From assembly GCA_937902275.1 (NCBI GenBank), contig CALFNW010000100.1, positions 1-13,098 on the forward strand: a stretch of 13,098 nucleotides of DNA. Reading direction: 5' to 3'. Each line of letters begins with the position of its first letter. Within the stretch, counting starts at the first letter, position 1. Shown in pieces: positions 12,169 through 13,098 of the stretch. This stretch comes from UBA4717 sp002404395 (GTDB taxonomy: Bacteria; Bacillota; Clostridia; Oscillospirales; CAG-272). The notes below the pieces were generated by a model. The model searched no databases, had not been told where the DNA came from, and worked only from the letters and a program-made list of their open reading frames with translations. Position numbers and translations under genes: made by a program.

Positions 12169-13098
12169 ATGAGCGAATACGTAATAGAAATGCTTAATAT
12201 TACCAAGCGTTTCGGAAACAATATTGCAAACAACGATATAACCCTGCGGCTGAAGCACGGCGAGATACACGCTCTGCTCGGCGAAAACGGCGCCGGGAAG
12301 AGCACGCTGATGAGCGTGCTTTTCGGACTTTACGAACCGGACGGCGGCTCAATACTCAAGGACGGAAAGCCCGTAAAGATCTCCGACCCTAACGACGCTT
12401 CGCGCCTCGGGATCGGAATGGTGCACCAGCACTTCAAACTAGTCGAATGTTTCACCGTGCTCGACAACATAATTCTCGGAGCCGAGCCGACCAGATTCGG
12501 CTTTATCGACCGCCGGGCGGCACGTCAGAAGGTTGACGCGCTGATCGAAAAATACGGACTTTCGGTCGACCCCGACGCGCTCGTTTCGGATATCAGCGTC
12601 GGTATGCAGCAGCGCGTTGAAATTCTGAAAATGCTCTACCGCGATAACGATATACTGATCTTTGACGAGCCTACGGCGGTGCTGACCCCTCAGGAGACCG
12701 AAGAGCTGATCTTAATAATGAAAAACTTTGCGCGCGAGGGCAAGTCGATCTTGTTCATTACGCATAAACTCGGCGAGATACTTGCCTGTGCCGACCGCTG
12801 TACGGTGCTCAGAAAAGGAAAATTCGTCGGTTGCGTCAACATCTGCGATACAAACAAAGAAGAGCTTTCAAAGCTGATGGTAGGACGGAACATAAGCTTC
12901 TCCACTCCGAAATCCGAGTGTACGCCCGGTGAAACGGTACTTTCGGTAAAAGACCTTACCGTAGCGTCAAAGAAACACGGCAAAAATGCCGTGCGCCGCG
13001 TCAGCTTCGACATACACGAGGGAGAGATCGTCTGCATTGCCGGCATCGACGGCAACGGTCAGTCCGAGCTTATCTCGGCAATTACCGGACTGACTTCA
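12169..13098 (+). CDS. Nucleoside ABC transporter ATP-binding protein (YufO/NupO-like), 3' truncated by window
   Basis: This is the double-ABC-domain cytoplasmic ATPase of the nucleoside importer, with 310 codons visible of an expected 500 or so. Domain 1 has Walker A GENGAGKST (38-46), Q-loop Gln87 in MVHQHFKLV, a signature reading SVGMQQR (143-149), Walker B ILIFDE (162-167) followed by PTAVLTPQE, and switch His199 in ITHK. Domain 2 starts near residue 259 (VLSVKDLTV). Its P-loop is degenerate, GIDGNGQSE, with Gln in place of the usual Lys, as is normal for this family and the related sugar importers. ATG 12169 has an AAAGGG-type site at 12152-12157. Membrane permease genes would be expected just beyond the window. 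The frame is intact to the edge. Confidence 0.93.
   Translation, partial: MSEYVIEMLNITKRFGNNIANNDITLRLKHGEIHALLGENGAGKSTLMSVLFGLYEPDGGSILKDGKPVKISDPNDASRLGIGMVHQHFKLVECFTVLDNIILGAEPTRFGFIDRRAARQKVDALIEKYGLSVDPDALVSDISVGMQQRVEILKMLYRDNDILIFDEPTAVLTPQETEELILIMKNFAREGKSILFITHKLGEILACADRCTVLRKGKFVGCVNICDTNKEELSKLMVGRNISFSTPKSECTPGETVLSVKDLTVASKKHGKNAVRRVSFDIHEGEIVCIAGIDGNGQSELISAITGLTS

Overview
The window looks like chromosome of a Gram-positive bacterium of the class Clostridia (Oscillospiraceae-like). This is inferred from mid-range GC, strong AGGAGG-type ribosome sites, near-consensus sigma-A promoters with 17-bp spacers, lipoprotein-anchored ABC binding proteins, and the family content. It reads as a housekeeping and transport region. 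No CRISPR, transposase, rRNA or tRNA was seen, and no clearly novel system. The oddities are a broken cytidine deaminase, two long structured leaders and a stand-alone phage-like small gene.

Region 1 (1-4501, + strand) is a complete polyamine uptake operon, potABCD. A consensus promoter (141-169) precedes a leader of about 300 nt. Then come the ATPase PotA, the permeases PotB and PotC (translationally coupled by 4-nt overlaps), the lipid-anchored binding protein PotD, and a strong 19-bp terminator.

Region 2 (4557-8834, - strand) holds a large MalT/LAL-type LuxR-family ATPase regulator with its own promoter and terminator. An inverted repeat overlaps that promoter. Downstream is a two-gene unit: a small DUF2442 protein started by TTG, and a secreted lipoprotein of unknown function.

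Region 3 (8835-9266) is mostly non-coding. It has several hairpins and one 73-residue minus-strand gene that resembles small phage tail-region proteins.

Region 4 (9267-13098, + strand) is a nucleoside salvage cluster: thymidine kinase (tdk), cytidine deaminase (cdd, with a one-base C-run frameshift), a BMP-family nucleoside-binding lipoprotein with its own promoter and long leader, and the start of the matching double-domain ABC ATPase, cut by the window end. The transporter would import nucleosides, Cdd would deaminate cytidine and deoxycytidine, and Tdk would phosphorylate thymidine and deoxyuridine. An intercistronic terminator between binding protein and ATPase probably sets their ratio.
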